A stretch of 64,000 nt of DNA from Myxococcales bacterium UBA1203 (GTDB lineage: Bacteria; Myxococcota; Myxococcia; Myxococcales; UBA5297). Below are positions 50,353 through 58,304 of the stretch, piece by piece. Below the pieces are notes generated by a model. That model was given only the letters and a program-made list of their open reading frames with translations. It ran no database searches and had not been told where the DNA came from. The stretch's first letter is position 1. The number at the start of each line of letters is the position of its first letter. The stretch spans positions 160,555 to 224,554 of the forward strand of contig DBXV01000017.1 of the NCBI GenBank assembly GCA_002309695.1, in the 5' to 3' direction. Made by a program: the position numbers and the translations under genes.

Positions 50353-51171
50353 TGGCGGCTGTTTCAGGGCGGAAAGGACGCGGTGCAGGGCGGCTTCGAG
50401 AAGTTCACCCTCGCGTTTCCTCAGATGGGCTCTGAAAAGCGGCGACATCAGTCGGCTCACGGCTGTCTCACCGCGCCCTGCGGCAAGAAATCCGCTCTCG
50501 GAAAGGACCTGACGCGCCAGAATTTCGAGACGCCGCAGCGTTTCGTCGGTGGCGAGGAGCGGCCCGTCGGCATGAGCGCCGCTCGTCTGACTGTCCGCCG
50601 CGAGCGCCATGGAGGCCTTCCGCGCCTCGTAGGCATACAGCAGGATGGCCTGCGCCAGATTCAGTGAGGGCTGCCCGGGCAGTGAGGGAATGGTGGAGAG
50701 GGCGTGACAGCGCTCGATTTCCGCGTTGCTCAGACCGCTTCTCTCCTCGCCAAAGACGATGGCCGCCCGATTGCCAGGCCCCAGGCGCGCCGCCGCCTGC
50801 GCCCATTCCTCGGGAGACAGCCTGCCGCGCCCCTGAAAGTGCCGGGAGCTCGTTCCCGTGATGAAGCAGCAGCCCTGGACGGCGCTGTCGAAGTCGGCGG
50901 CGCAGCGCACATTGTCCAGAAGCGACTCGGCGTGAACAGCGAGCCGGCTGGCATCGTTTCTTCCGCTCTCAAGAGGGTTCGGCCCCACGATGACCCAGTC
51001 GGAAAAACCGAAATTGCGCAGGGCACGCGCGGCGGCGCCCAGATTTTTCGGGTCATGCGGATGGAGCAGCACAAAGCGCACGGGCAGGGGAGGCGCTTCG
51101 TTGAAATCAGCCTGCCCGCGATCGCTGGAAAGCGTCTGTGCGGGCCCTGTGGGAGGAAGGTCGTCGGCCAT
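50350..51171 (-). CDS. TrmJ/SpoU-family RNA 2'-O-methyltransferase
   Basis: The 273-residue product is read from ATG 51171, though an upstream TTG is open and neither has a clear ribosome site. The SpoU/TrmD knot signatures are present in order: motif 1 PKNLGAAARALRNFGF, motif 2 IVFGEERSGLSNAEI and motif 3 LPGQPSLNLAQAILLYAYE. Closest is the TrmJ type, which methylates position 32 of tRNA anticodon loops using SAM. The C-terminal extension (HLRKREGELLEAALHRVLSALKQP) is helical. It is monocistronic and downstream of the coiled-coil gene. Confidence 0.85.
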   Translation of the reverse strand: MADDLPPTGPAQTLSSDRGQADFNEAPPLPVRFVLLHPHDPKNLGAAARALRNFGFSDWVIVGPNPLESGRNDASRLAVHAESLLDNVRCAADFDSAVQGCCFITGTSSRHFQGRGRLSPEEWAQAAARLGPGNRAAIVFGEERSGLSNAEIERCHALSTIPSLPGQPSLNLAQAILLYAYEARKASMALAADSQTSGAHADGPLLATDETLRRLEILARQVLSESGFLAAGRGETAVSRLMSPLFRAHLRKREGELLEAALHRVLSALKQPP

Positions 51172-51349
51172 GGTGCGGGGACTGCTGGCGGCGTCTTTTG
51201 GCGCGTTTTTGTGCGGCCGCCGGGAAATCTGCGCGCTCAAGTCAAGCGAAAAAATGGGCGTATTTCGCGGTGCGGTGTTCTGAGCGGCGCGCCTCCCGGT
51301 CCTCAGCCTGCGGCGAGGCAGGGACTGGGGGAGTAAGAACGGAAAAATG

Positions 51350-51384
51350 AAAAAAATGCCGTCCGAAAAGTTCCGGACGGCATG
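51350..51384 (-). terminator. Rho-independent terminator
   Basis: On the minus strand GCCGTCCGGAAC and CTTTTCGGACGGC form a hairpin followed by ATTTTTTTC. It lies past the coiled-coil gene. Confidence 0.85.
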
Positions 51385-51427
51385 GGGAAAAGCTGTGAAA
51401 CAGCGTGATTTTTTGGGGGGAGGTCCT

Positions 51428-53818
51428 TCAGCGGCTTCTTCCGGGGGCCAGTCCTGCCTTGGCCGCGTCCCTGAGTGCCTGCGTGGCCAGCGTCAGGGCT
51501 TTTTCCAGCTCCCGCGCCCGCGATTCGGCCGCCTTGCGTGCGCTGACCTCGCGCTCCAGAGCCTGCGTCGCTTCCTCGCTGCCCTTGCTCTTCGCCTCGT
51601 CCAGTTCGGTCTGCAGCGACGTGACCTTTCGCTGTAGCGCGGCGTTTTTCACTTCGAGCTGCCGGGCCTTTTCCTGAGCCTCATTCACCGCCTCTTCGGA
51701 CTGCGAAGCCTGCGTGCGCGCGTGCTGCTGCTGAGAGGCCGCGTCCTGCTGCAGACGCCGGTTTTCCTGCCTCAAAGCCGCGCTGGCCTGGCGCGAGGTC
51801 TCCAGCTTTTCGCGGGTGGATGCCAGGTCGGCCTTGAGCGACTCCACCATGCGCGCCTGCTCTGCTCCCGACTGAGCCTCCTGCTGCGACTTGAGCTCCA
51901 GCGCCGACGCACGGCTGCGCGCCGCCTGCTCCGCCGCTTTCAGCGTCTCCTGCTCTGCCAGTGCCTGATCCAAGTCGGCCTGCAGGTCGTCGCACTGGTT
52001 CGTGGTGGCCTCCAGTTCCGCGTTCAGCTGGGCGATTTCCGCGAGCGCTTCCTTGAGCCGCGCCTCAAAGCCCGTGCTGGCATCCTTGGCGTCGGTCATT
52101 TCACTCGAATGTCTGGCCGACAGGTCATCGAGCGCCTTCTGATGGCGGCTTTCCAGCTCGTCGAGCGCGTCATTCTTCTGCCGGGTCAGCTCCTGCCGCA
52201 GTGCCGAGAGCTGCTGCTCCGCGTCGGCCTTGGCCTGCTGCCGGGCACTGTCGGCCTCGTCCAGCTCGCCCCGCAGTCTGTCCAGCTCGTCCTGATCACG
52301 GGCCAGCGATTCTTCCAGCGAGCGGATTTCATTCTCGTACTGCTCCGTCAGCGTCTGCTCGTGCTCCTCGTGCTGCTTCTTTTCCAGCGCCAGATCGTCC
52401 TCAAATTCCTGCCGCAGACGCTCCTCCTGCTCGGCCAGACGCCTCGATGCTTCTTTCCGGGCCGATTCGAGACTCTTCTGCGCCTCGGCCGCGTCCTCCT
52501 GACGCTGACTTTCGGCCTGCGCCAGCGCCTCCGCCTGCTCTGCAGCCATGGCCTTCTTCAGCTCGGCCATCTGCCGCTGAAGCTTCTGCTTGGTCTCTTC
52601 TTTCTCGACGATGAGCTTTTCGCACTCCTCGCGCGAAATCTGGAGCTGCCCGTTGGCCACATCCAGCTGTCCCTGAAGCGCGCGGCACTCCGACTGATAT
52701 TTGGCCCGCTGCTCCTCCAGGTCCCGCGCCCGCTTCTGATCGAGCTGCGACTCCTGCTCCATGAGCGCCTCGGCCTGGGACTTCTGCTGCTGATTCAGCG
52801 ACTGCTCGTAACGGTCCTTTTCCTGCCGCAGCTGAGCGTTCAGCTCGTCGATGTCGCTCTCCAGCTTCTTCTGCATGGCCTCCCGGAGCTCCATCTGCGC
52901 CTCGGTGGCGGCCGTCCTGGCCTCCAGCGTGGCGTAGTCCCCCTTGAGCTTTTCGTAGTCGGTCAGCTCCGACCTGTTGGCGGTGATGATTTCTTCCAGC
53001 GATTTGATGCGCGCGTCCCGGTCATCGCGCTCCGACGTCAGCGTTTCGCAGAGCTCATTTGCTGCCGCGACCGACTGCTTTTCGGCCTTGAGCTGCCCCT
53101 GGAGCTTCAGAAGCTTCACCTCGAAGGTCTCCACCGCCTGCTCCAGGTCAACGCAGCGCGACGCCGTGGCCTCCAGCTCGTCCTCCATCTCTTCCACGCG
53201 CTCGGCCCGGCGCTCCGCGTCGTTCAGGCGCTCCTTGAGGTCATCGATTTCGCGGGGCAGCGACTGCAGAGACGCCACCCGGTCCAGCTGCCCCTTGAGG
53301 GCCTCCACCACTTCACGAAGCCGCCGGGATTCGCCCACGCGGGCCAGATAGAGCGACTTGGCGCGGGCCAGCGCCTCACTCTTCGCTTTGATGATGCCGC
53401 GGAAGTAATCGACCTTTTCCTCGGGAGCGGCCGCCCGGGGCATGCGCGCTTCGGGCTGCTCGTTGAAGGGATTGTCGCCCGGGTCAGGCAGGGGCGGCGG
53501 CATCTCGGGACAGAGAAAATCGGACTGCCGCCAGGTCCTGGCGCCGGCATCCTGCGGCTGAGCCTGAACCTGAACGGCGGACTTCGCGGCCGCGCCCGGA
53601 AGAGGGGGCACCGAAAGCGGGGGAGGCACAGCCTTTTTGGCGGAGGGGGGCAGGGGCGGCGGCGCGGCCTTTTCCGGATGCGATTCCGGGGTGTGCGCCT
53701 CCTGGCCCGCATCGGCGACACCCATGGCCTGTTCAATCGATTCCAGGTTTTCGAGGTTTTTGCGGAGTTCCGCCAAAGGGTCGATGACGGCGTGGGTCGT
53801 CTTGGGTCGTTTTGCCAT
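51428..53818 (-). CDS. Long coiled-coil protein, Pro-rich N-terminus
   Basis: The 796-residue product is read from ATG 53816-53818 behind GGAGA. Residues 30-150 are Pro/Ala-rich (PPPLPPSAKKAVPPPLSVPPL), residues 150-770 are almost continuous heptad-rich coiled coil with many Gln, Glu, Lys and Ala, and the last 25 residues (LEKALTLATQALRDAAKAG) are again helical. There is no signal peptide or membrane helix. It could be a cytoskeletal or scaffold protein like bacterial SMC-related or bactofilin-associated factors, but no ATPase head is present. Function is unknown. Confidence 0.75.
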   Translation of the reverse strand: MAKRPKTTHAVIDPLAELRKNLENLESIEQAMGVADAGQEAHTPESHPEKAAPPPLPPSAKKAVPPPLSVPPLPGAAAKSAVQVQAQPQDAGARTWRQSDFLCPEMPPPLPDPGDNPFNEQPEARMPRAAAPEEKVDYFRGIIKAKSEALARAKSLYLARVGESRRLREVVEALKGQLDRVASLQSLPREIDDLKERLNDAERRAERVEEMEDELEATASRCVDLEQAVETFEVKLLKLQGQLKAEKQSVAAANELCETLTSERDDRDARIKSLEEIITANRSELTDYEKLKGDYATLEARTAATEAQMELREAMQKKLESDIDELNAQLRQEKDRYEQSLNQQQKSQAEALMEQESQLDQKRARDLEEQRAKYQSECRALQGQLDVANGQLQISREECEKLIVEKEETKQKLQRQMAELKKAMAAEQAEALAQAESQRQEDAAEAQKSLESARKEASRRLAEQEERLRQEFEDDLALEKKQHEEHEQTLTEQYENEIRSLEESLARDQDELDRLRGELDEADSARQQAKADAEQQLSALRQELTRQKNDALDELESRHQKALDDLSARHSSEMTDAKDASTGFEARLKEALAEIAQLNAELEATTNQCDDLQADLDQALAEQETLKAAEQAARSRASALELKSQQEAQSGAEQARMVESLKADLASTREKLETSRQASAALRQENRRLQQDAASQQQHARTQASQSEEAVNEAQEKARQLEVKNAALQRKVTSLQTELDEAKSKGSEEATQALEREVSARKAAESRARELEKALTLATQALRDAAKAGLAPGRSR

Positions 53819-54563
53819 GAATGTTTTCTCCGGGGAAAAAGGAGCAATGCGCAGTGCAGCGGCGATGAAAGCGGGGGAAAATGCCCTGACACGAAAGCCG
53901 AAGCCCTGCGCCTCGCCGGGCCGCGAAGGGCTTGAAGCGAGGGCAGGGCATCGGAGGCGCGGCATTTTCTTTTTTGATTGGCGGATGTCGAGGGCGTCGT
54001 TGAAGTTTTTTGGGGGGTAAGGGGGAATTTATTTCGGAGGTGATTCTGTAATGCCGATATTTTGATATGCTGGGAGGAATATGGAGGGATATGAATTTGA
54101 ATGCAGTGGTATAAATTTGAATGCGGCAGCACGAATTCGACAGACATTCCGCAGTGACGCACACACGATAACGCATATCACTTTCCGCTCAGTCGTTGAT
54201 GATGCGCCCGTTTTAGAGTGGCGATTTTAATATCTCTTCCTTTTCCTTAATTTTTTTTTCGCTCTCCCCCCTGTAATCCCCCCTCTCCCGCCAGAAGAGG
54301 GGGGATTTTTGACCTCACCCCCCATCCCCCTCTCCTTGAAAGGAGAGGGGAAGCTCCTACCCCCCGTCCCCCTCCCTCGAGTTGAGGGAGGGGGCGTATT
54401 TTCGCCCAGATTGATGTTACTAAATCGATTATTTTGAAATGTTTTCCTGAGAGAAGGCCAAAAATTCTCTTGCGGGTCTCTCAAATTTTGTGTTAGAAAT
54501 GTTTCAGCAGTATTTCTTTCAACCGCCGGAATTTTCCGGCTTTTCCTCAAGGAGCTCAAAGCC
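53819..54563. other. Intergenic region before the triple-FISUMP gene
   Basis: The 745-base stretch holds no supported gene. 54050-54240 is AT-rich and featureless. Three C/G-rich hairpins stand in a row at 54278-54306, 54327-54352 and 54369-54395. The ribosome site AAGGAG precedes ATG 54564. Confidence 0.5.
54278..54395. repeat. Three consecutive C-rich hairpins
   Basis: The arms are CCCCCCTC/GAGGGGGG followed by ATTTTT, CCCCTCTCC/GGAGAGGGG and CCCCCTCCCTC/GAGGGAGGGGG followed by TATTTT. A similar hairpin (CCCCCTCCCTC/GAGGGAGGGGG) lies at 57287-57313. Some could act as terminators but no gene precedes them on the plus strand. Confidence 0.6.
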
Positions 54564-54595
54564 ATGACGAACAAAGTCAAAAAGGCTGTAAAGGT

Positions 54596-57148
54596 GTGCG
54601 GGGGGGGGGCATAACTAACCTATATGTCGGACAAACTGCTTCACCCAAATTTTTCAAACCAATTTCCATTTTAATTACTTCATTTGCATTGGCAGTTTCG
54701 GGGGCGGCCTGCGGCGGCGGGGAATCCAAAGATAAACCTCAGCCTGAGCAGGATGCGGGCATTATCGAAGACGCAGGGACTGACTGCCCCGCCGGTTATT
54801 GGGGCGAAAACTGCGACAACAATACAATCACCTGCGAACACGGCACGCCCCGCCTTGGACGTGACGGCGACGGCAAGTGCTCCGCCTGCGAAGGCAGTTA
54901 TTTCGGCGAAAACTGCGACAGCAATACAATTACATGCGTCGCGGGCACGCCCAGCATTGGCATCACCGGCAACGGCAAATGTGCTTCATGTAATAATCCA
55001 GAGCAGTGGACGGGCGAGAACTGCGACAAGGAAGTCAAATGCGTCCACGGAACATTGGATACCGCCACCGGCCATTGCCAGGCAAACAGCTGCACGGCGG
55101 CCTGGGACGGCGAAGACTGCGACGAATGCATCGGCTACGGTGAGGCCTGCACGCCTTACGGCACTGTCACCGACCTGGCAGGCAAGAATTACAAAACCGT
55201 TGTCATCGACGGCAAAACCTGGATGGCCGAAAACATGGCCTACCAGGGGACGGGCGCCACATGCTTATCCGGTCCCGTCAATCCCCCCTCATTCACCAGA
55301 GAAGATTTTATCGCGCAGTATGGCTGCCTTTATACTTTTGACGATGCCAAAAAAGTGTGCCCGGTTGGGTGGCGTCTGCCGACGCAGGAAGAATTGAATG
55401 CGCTGCTGACGCTGGCCGGTTATGAGCCCACGTCATCCACTTCGGCGTTCCTCAAGCTCATTGCAAAATCTCCTCTCTGGATGAATCACCCCAATGAGGG
55501 CACAGATGATTTTAGCTTCAGCGCTCTGCCCGCCGGCACAAGCACGAGTGGACAGAAGGTTTATGCATATTTCTGGTCTGGCACACCTGTCAGCGAATAT
55601 GCCTATCATCTCGTCCTAGACGGCTTTGCGCATATCAAAAGTGCCGAAAAAACATCCGCATTTTCAGTCCGCTGCCTCAAAGATGATTCCATTATCGTAG
55701 ATGTTAAGTGCAAACACGGCACGCTCGACACCGCCACCGGCCATTGCCAGGAAGGCAGCTGCGATCCAGGATTCATCGGTGAAGACTGCGACCAGTGCGC
55801 AAGTCCCGCGATGACCGGCGACAACTGCGATCAGTGCGATCCAAATAAAGGCTTCGGGCCGCTCTGCACGCCCTATGGCTCCGTGGAAAAAGCGGGCAAA
55901 ACTTACAAAACCGTCATTATCGACGGGCATGAATGGATGGCCGAGAATATGGCCTATCAGGGCGTGAATGACGATGTTTCCTGCCTGGCCAATACCGCTG
56001 CCGACGCGAATTTCATTGACCATTACGGCTGCCTTTATACGTATGCCGACGCCCAGAAAGCCTGCCCGGAAAACTGGCGCGCGCCGACCAAAGACGAAAT
56101 GAATGGTCTGCTAACCTTTGCCGGTACTGATTCCACGAAAAACCCCGATCCGGCATTTTTAGCATTGATTGCCAACAGCACTGCCTGGACGAAATACAGC
56201 GAGCAGGGCACCGATGATTTTGGCTTTGGCGCCATGCCCGCAGGCAGCGGCGATCTCGACAGCGTCAATGAATACCGCTCCTTTGGCCAGACAACTTTCT
56301 TCTGGTCGAGCACAACAGGCGTGGCAGTCCTGGGAGTTCCTGGCTCTTACGTGCTGGCGCTTGGGGCCGTCTATGCCGAAAATCAGGCCGTGGCGACCGT
56401 GACTGCATATTCGAATAAAATGCTGTTTTCTCTGCGCTGCATCAATGAATTGAACAATATCCAGTGCGTTCATGGCATTGTTGACCAGACAACAGGGCAT
56501 TGCCTGGCGGGAAGCTGCGCTCCGGCCTTTACCGGTGAAGACTGCGACCAGTGCAAAGACGGCAGCACGAACTGCGGCGAGCCAACAAATGGCACCATGA
56601 CCGATGCGGCCGGCAAAACCTATAACACAGTCAAAATAGGCACACAAACTTGGATGGCCGAGAATATGGCCTATGAAGGGAGCGAAATCGATCATTGTTA
56701 TTACGACAGCACCGTGGCGAACTTTAAGGACAAATACGGCTGTCTCTACAACTATAATGACGCCATGAAAGTTTGCCCCAGCGGCTGGCATTTGCCGACC
56801 ATAAGTGAAGTTGAAACACTGTTTGCTAATAATAATGCGACCACCGGATATGATTATACCAACTTCTGGGCTCAGTCAGAAGATTGGGATTATCCTGATG
56901 ACGAAGGTAAAGATATTTTTGGCTTTGCCGCATTGCCGGCGGGTTCCTATGACGTTCAGAACGGCAGTTACGAGAATTTCGGCTATACTGCTGAATTTTG
57001 GGCACAAGATGATAAAGGGTTATCAGACGGTGATCCAAATCGCGGCGGATGGTGGGATATTGCGGATGAGCTGGCTACCGGCAGTGCGCCGAAAGAAGAC
57101 TACGCTTATTCCGTGAGGTGCCTCAAAGGTGCGGCGCCGACGGAATAA
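54596..57148 (+). CDS. Triple-FISUMP lipoprotein with EGF-like repeats, probable phase-variable start
   Basis: The open frame gives 850 residues from GTG 54596. A better ATG with AAGGAG at 54564 is in another frame and hits TAA at 54612 after a G10 tract (54600-54609); 8 or 11 G would put it in frame. The product has a signal ending GAAC-GGG, a short DAGI stalk, EGF-like Cys repeats (YWGENCDNNTITC, YFGENCDSNTITC), then three FISUMP domains, near residues 195-370, 430-620 and 670-845. Each contains the KTVxIDG, TWMAENMAY, GCLYTxxDA, CPxGWxxPT and SVRCLK pattern. It is probably a surface lectin-like protein. Confidence 0.88.
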   Translation: MRGGGITNLYVGQTASPKFFKPISILITSFALAVSGAACGGGESKDKPQPEQDAGIIEDAGTDCPAGYWGENCDNNTITCEHGTPRLGRDGDGKCSACEGSYFGENCDSNTITCVAGTPSIGITGNGKCASCNNPEQWTGENCDKEVKCVHGTLDTATGHCQANSCTAAWDGEDCDECIGYGEACTPYGTVTDLAGKNYKTVVIDGKTWMAENMAYQGTGATCLSGPVNPPSFTREDFIAQYGCLYTFDDAKKVCPVGWRLPTQEELNALLTLAGYEPTSSTSAFLKLIAKSPLWMNHPNEGTDDFSFSALPAGTSTSGQKVYAYFWSGTPVSEYAYHLVLDGFAHIKSAEKTSAFSVRCLKDDSIIVDVKCKHGTLDTATGHCQEGSCDPGFIGEDCDQCASPAMTGDNCDQCDPNKGFGPLCTPYGSVEKAGKTYKTVIIDGHEWMAENMAYQGVNDDVSCLANTAADANFIDHYGCLYTYADAQKACPENWRAPTKDEMNGLLTFAGTDSTKNPDPAFLALIANSTAWTKYSEQGTDDFGFGAMPAGSGDLDSVNEYRSFGQTTFFWSSTTGVAVLGVPGSYVLALGAVYAENQAVATVTAYSNKMLFSLRCINELNNIQCVHGIVDQTTGHCLAGSCAPAFTGEDCDQCKDGSTNCGEPTNGTMTDAAGKTYNTVKIGTQTWMAENMAYEGSEIDHCYYDSTVANFKDKYGCLYNYNDAMKVCPSGWHLPTISEVETLFANNNATTGYDYTNFWAQSEDWDYPDDEGKDIFGFAALPAGSYDVQNGSYENFGYTAEFWAQDDKGLSDGDPNRGGWWDIADELATGSAPKEDYAYSVRCLKGAAPTE
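54600..54609 (+). repeat. G10 homopolymer in the start region of a surface lipoprotein gene
   Basis: Ten G follow ATGACGAAC...GTGTGC. The tract separates a strong start (ATG 54564) from the signal-peptide frame, which fits slipped-strand phase variation. Confidence 0.7.
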
Positions 57149-57174
57149 TTAAAGTAATCTGCATGACAAATGAA

Positions 57175-57214
57175 TCCCCCTCTTCCTGAAATACGGAAGA
57201 GGGGGATTTTTATT
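57175..57214 (+). terminator. Rho-independent terminator
   Basis: CCCCCTCTTCC pairs with GGAAGAGGGGG and is followed by ATTTTTATTT. It lies past the triple-FISUMP gene. Confidence 0.85.
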
Positions 57215-57215
57215 T

Positions 57216-57235
57216 GATATTGTTGAAACAATATC
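57216..57235. repeat. Family D palindrome
   Basis: GATATTGTTGAAACAATATC is a palindrome with an almost complete 20-base match to the array at 39153-39172. Confidence 0.65.
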
Positions 57236-57361
57236 AGTACCTATTTCAAATAATTCTCCGTATTCGTATTGTGCTGGGCGAAATAACCCCCTCCCTCAAC
57301 ACGAGGGAGGGGGAAACAGGGGGAGAGCGGAAAGAAAATTAAACATAAGAGATGAAGGCGA

Positions 57362-57655
57362 TTGTATTGGTCATCAACAAGCAGTCATAATATTTATACA
57401 GGACAGACTGTGGGAATAGATACAAATAAGAAGAGTAATATCACAGGATTCATAAGGATCTCTGATCCCGCGGTTAATTCTATCGATACTTCCAATGGTA
57501 AGGTTGATTTCCTTGAACTGATTGGAATGACGGATGCGGAACTAAAAACACTGTCTAACAGCAAAACAATCAGAGATATATTCTCAGAACTGGGCAGTGA
57601 TGTGACTGATTATAACAGAAAGTCATTGCTATTGATGGCAAGGGCGGATTTTTAA
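57362..57655 (+). pseudogene. SUFU-like (suppressor of fused) C-terminal fragment
   Basis: The 97-residue open frame begins at TTG without a ribosome site. Residues 30-90 (GFIRISDPAVNSIDTSNGKV, DFLELIGMTDAELKTLSNSK, GSDVTDYNRKSLLLM) resemble the end of bacterial SUFU-domain proteins, which often serve as immunity proteins for polymorphic toxins. The family is about twice as long, so this is probably a remnant. DNA is AT-rich compared with the surroundings, suggesting transfer. No toxin gene is nearby. Confidence 0.5.
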
Positions 57656-57687
57656 TGTCCACATATTACGTAAAATAAATAAAGCTA

Positions 57688-57954
57688 TCACTCAATCAGC
57701 GCCTTTTCATGCAGTTCGCAGGCTTCGCATGATTCGACGCCATCCCTGCCGCCTTCCGACAGGTCGCTGGATGCCGCGGAAGAATCGTGTTTTGCGGTAT
57801 TTTCCAGCGTTTTGGGCGCCGGAGCAGCCTCGGTTTCTCCGGCGGCCAGGGGCGGTCTGGGGGCGCCTCGAACCCCACAGGCGGGGGCCAGCCACAGGCA
57901 CAATGCGGCACAGAGGGCAGTGTATTTTTCCAATTTTTTATCCCTCTCGGTCAT
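57688..57954 (-). CDS. Small lipoprotein
   Basis: The 88-residue product is read from ATG 57952-57954 within a family A repeat. A TTG at 57933 preceded by GAGAGGGAT would give a better ribosome site and 81 residues. The signal ends LAPAC (lipobox). The rest is Pro/Ala-rich and then acidic and helical, ending ELHEKALIE. The repeat may supply its start region. No family is recognised. Confidence 0.6.
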   Translation of the reverse strand: MTERDKKLEKYTALCAALCLWLAPACGVRGAPRPPLAAGETEAAPAPKTLENTAKHDSSAASSDLSEGGRDGVESCEACELHEKALIE

Positions 57955-57991
57955 TGTCTTCGGCACTGACAACTTCCCCATAGGGGGAGGT
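57941..57991 (+). repeat. Dispersed palindromic repeat, family A
   Basis: The sequence CCTCTCGGTCATTGTCTTCG, then GCACTGACAACTTCCCC and GGGGGAGG, is a worn copy of family A. It overlaps the start of the small lipoprotein gene. Confidence 0.65.
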
Positions 57992-58010
57992 GGAGCCAGA
58001 TATTTATTTC

Positions 58011-58200
58011 GATGTTGTTATTACAATATCAGGAGAATTGGGGAGCATTGTGCTTGTTTCCATAGTGTAATAACCTAATAACAATATCAGGGGGAATTGG
58101 AGAGTCAGGATTTTTTTATTTCAGTATTTTTATAACAATATCATACAGGGTGAGAAGTCAGGTGCTTTTGATTTGATATTTTTAATAATAATAGCATGGA
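58011..58200 (+). repeat. Degenerate family D array
   Basis: CAATATC occurs at 58024, 58082 and 58136, each after a complementary half and followed by an AG-rich AGGAGAATTGGGGAG-like tail; a worn copy is at 58174. Spacing is 54-58 bases. Confidence 0.6.
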
Positions 58201-58244
58201 AGGGATAGGGAATTGTTTTTAATCGCGCGGCATTACAAAATAAA

Positions 58245-58274
58245 TCTTGCCTCGTCCTCAGGGAGAGGGGGGAT
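58245..58274 (+). repeat. Partial family B repeat
   Basis: CTTGCCTCGTCCTCAGGGAG and AGG match the left half of family B. Confidence 0.5.
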
Positions 58275-58304
58275 TTTGGAAAGCCACACACTTAATACCC
58301 CTGC

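Larger units (their letters stand above)
57955..58304. other. Intergenic region with family D and B repeats
   Basis: The stretch holds a series of family D palindromes at 58011-58200 and a partial family B copy at 58245-58274. The left part overlaps family A. No gene is seen. Confidence 0.5.

Noticed and set aside
51722..53935. Plus-strand 737-residue Leu/Arg-rich open frame
   Set aside because: It is the shadow of the coiled-coil gene; Leu and Arg repeats arise from reversed Gln/Glu/Ala codons.
1..57148. Diversity-generating retroelement
   Set aside because: Heads of SUMF1/FISUMP proteins fit such targets, but no reverse transcriptase, template repeat or accessory gene is in the window.
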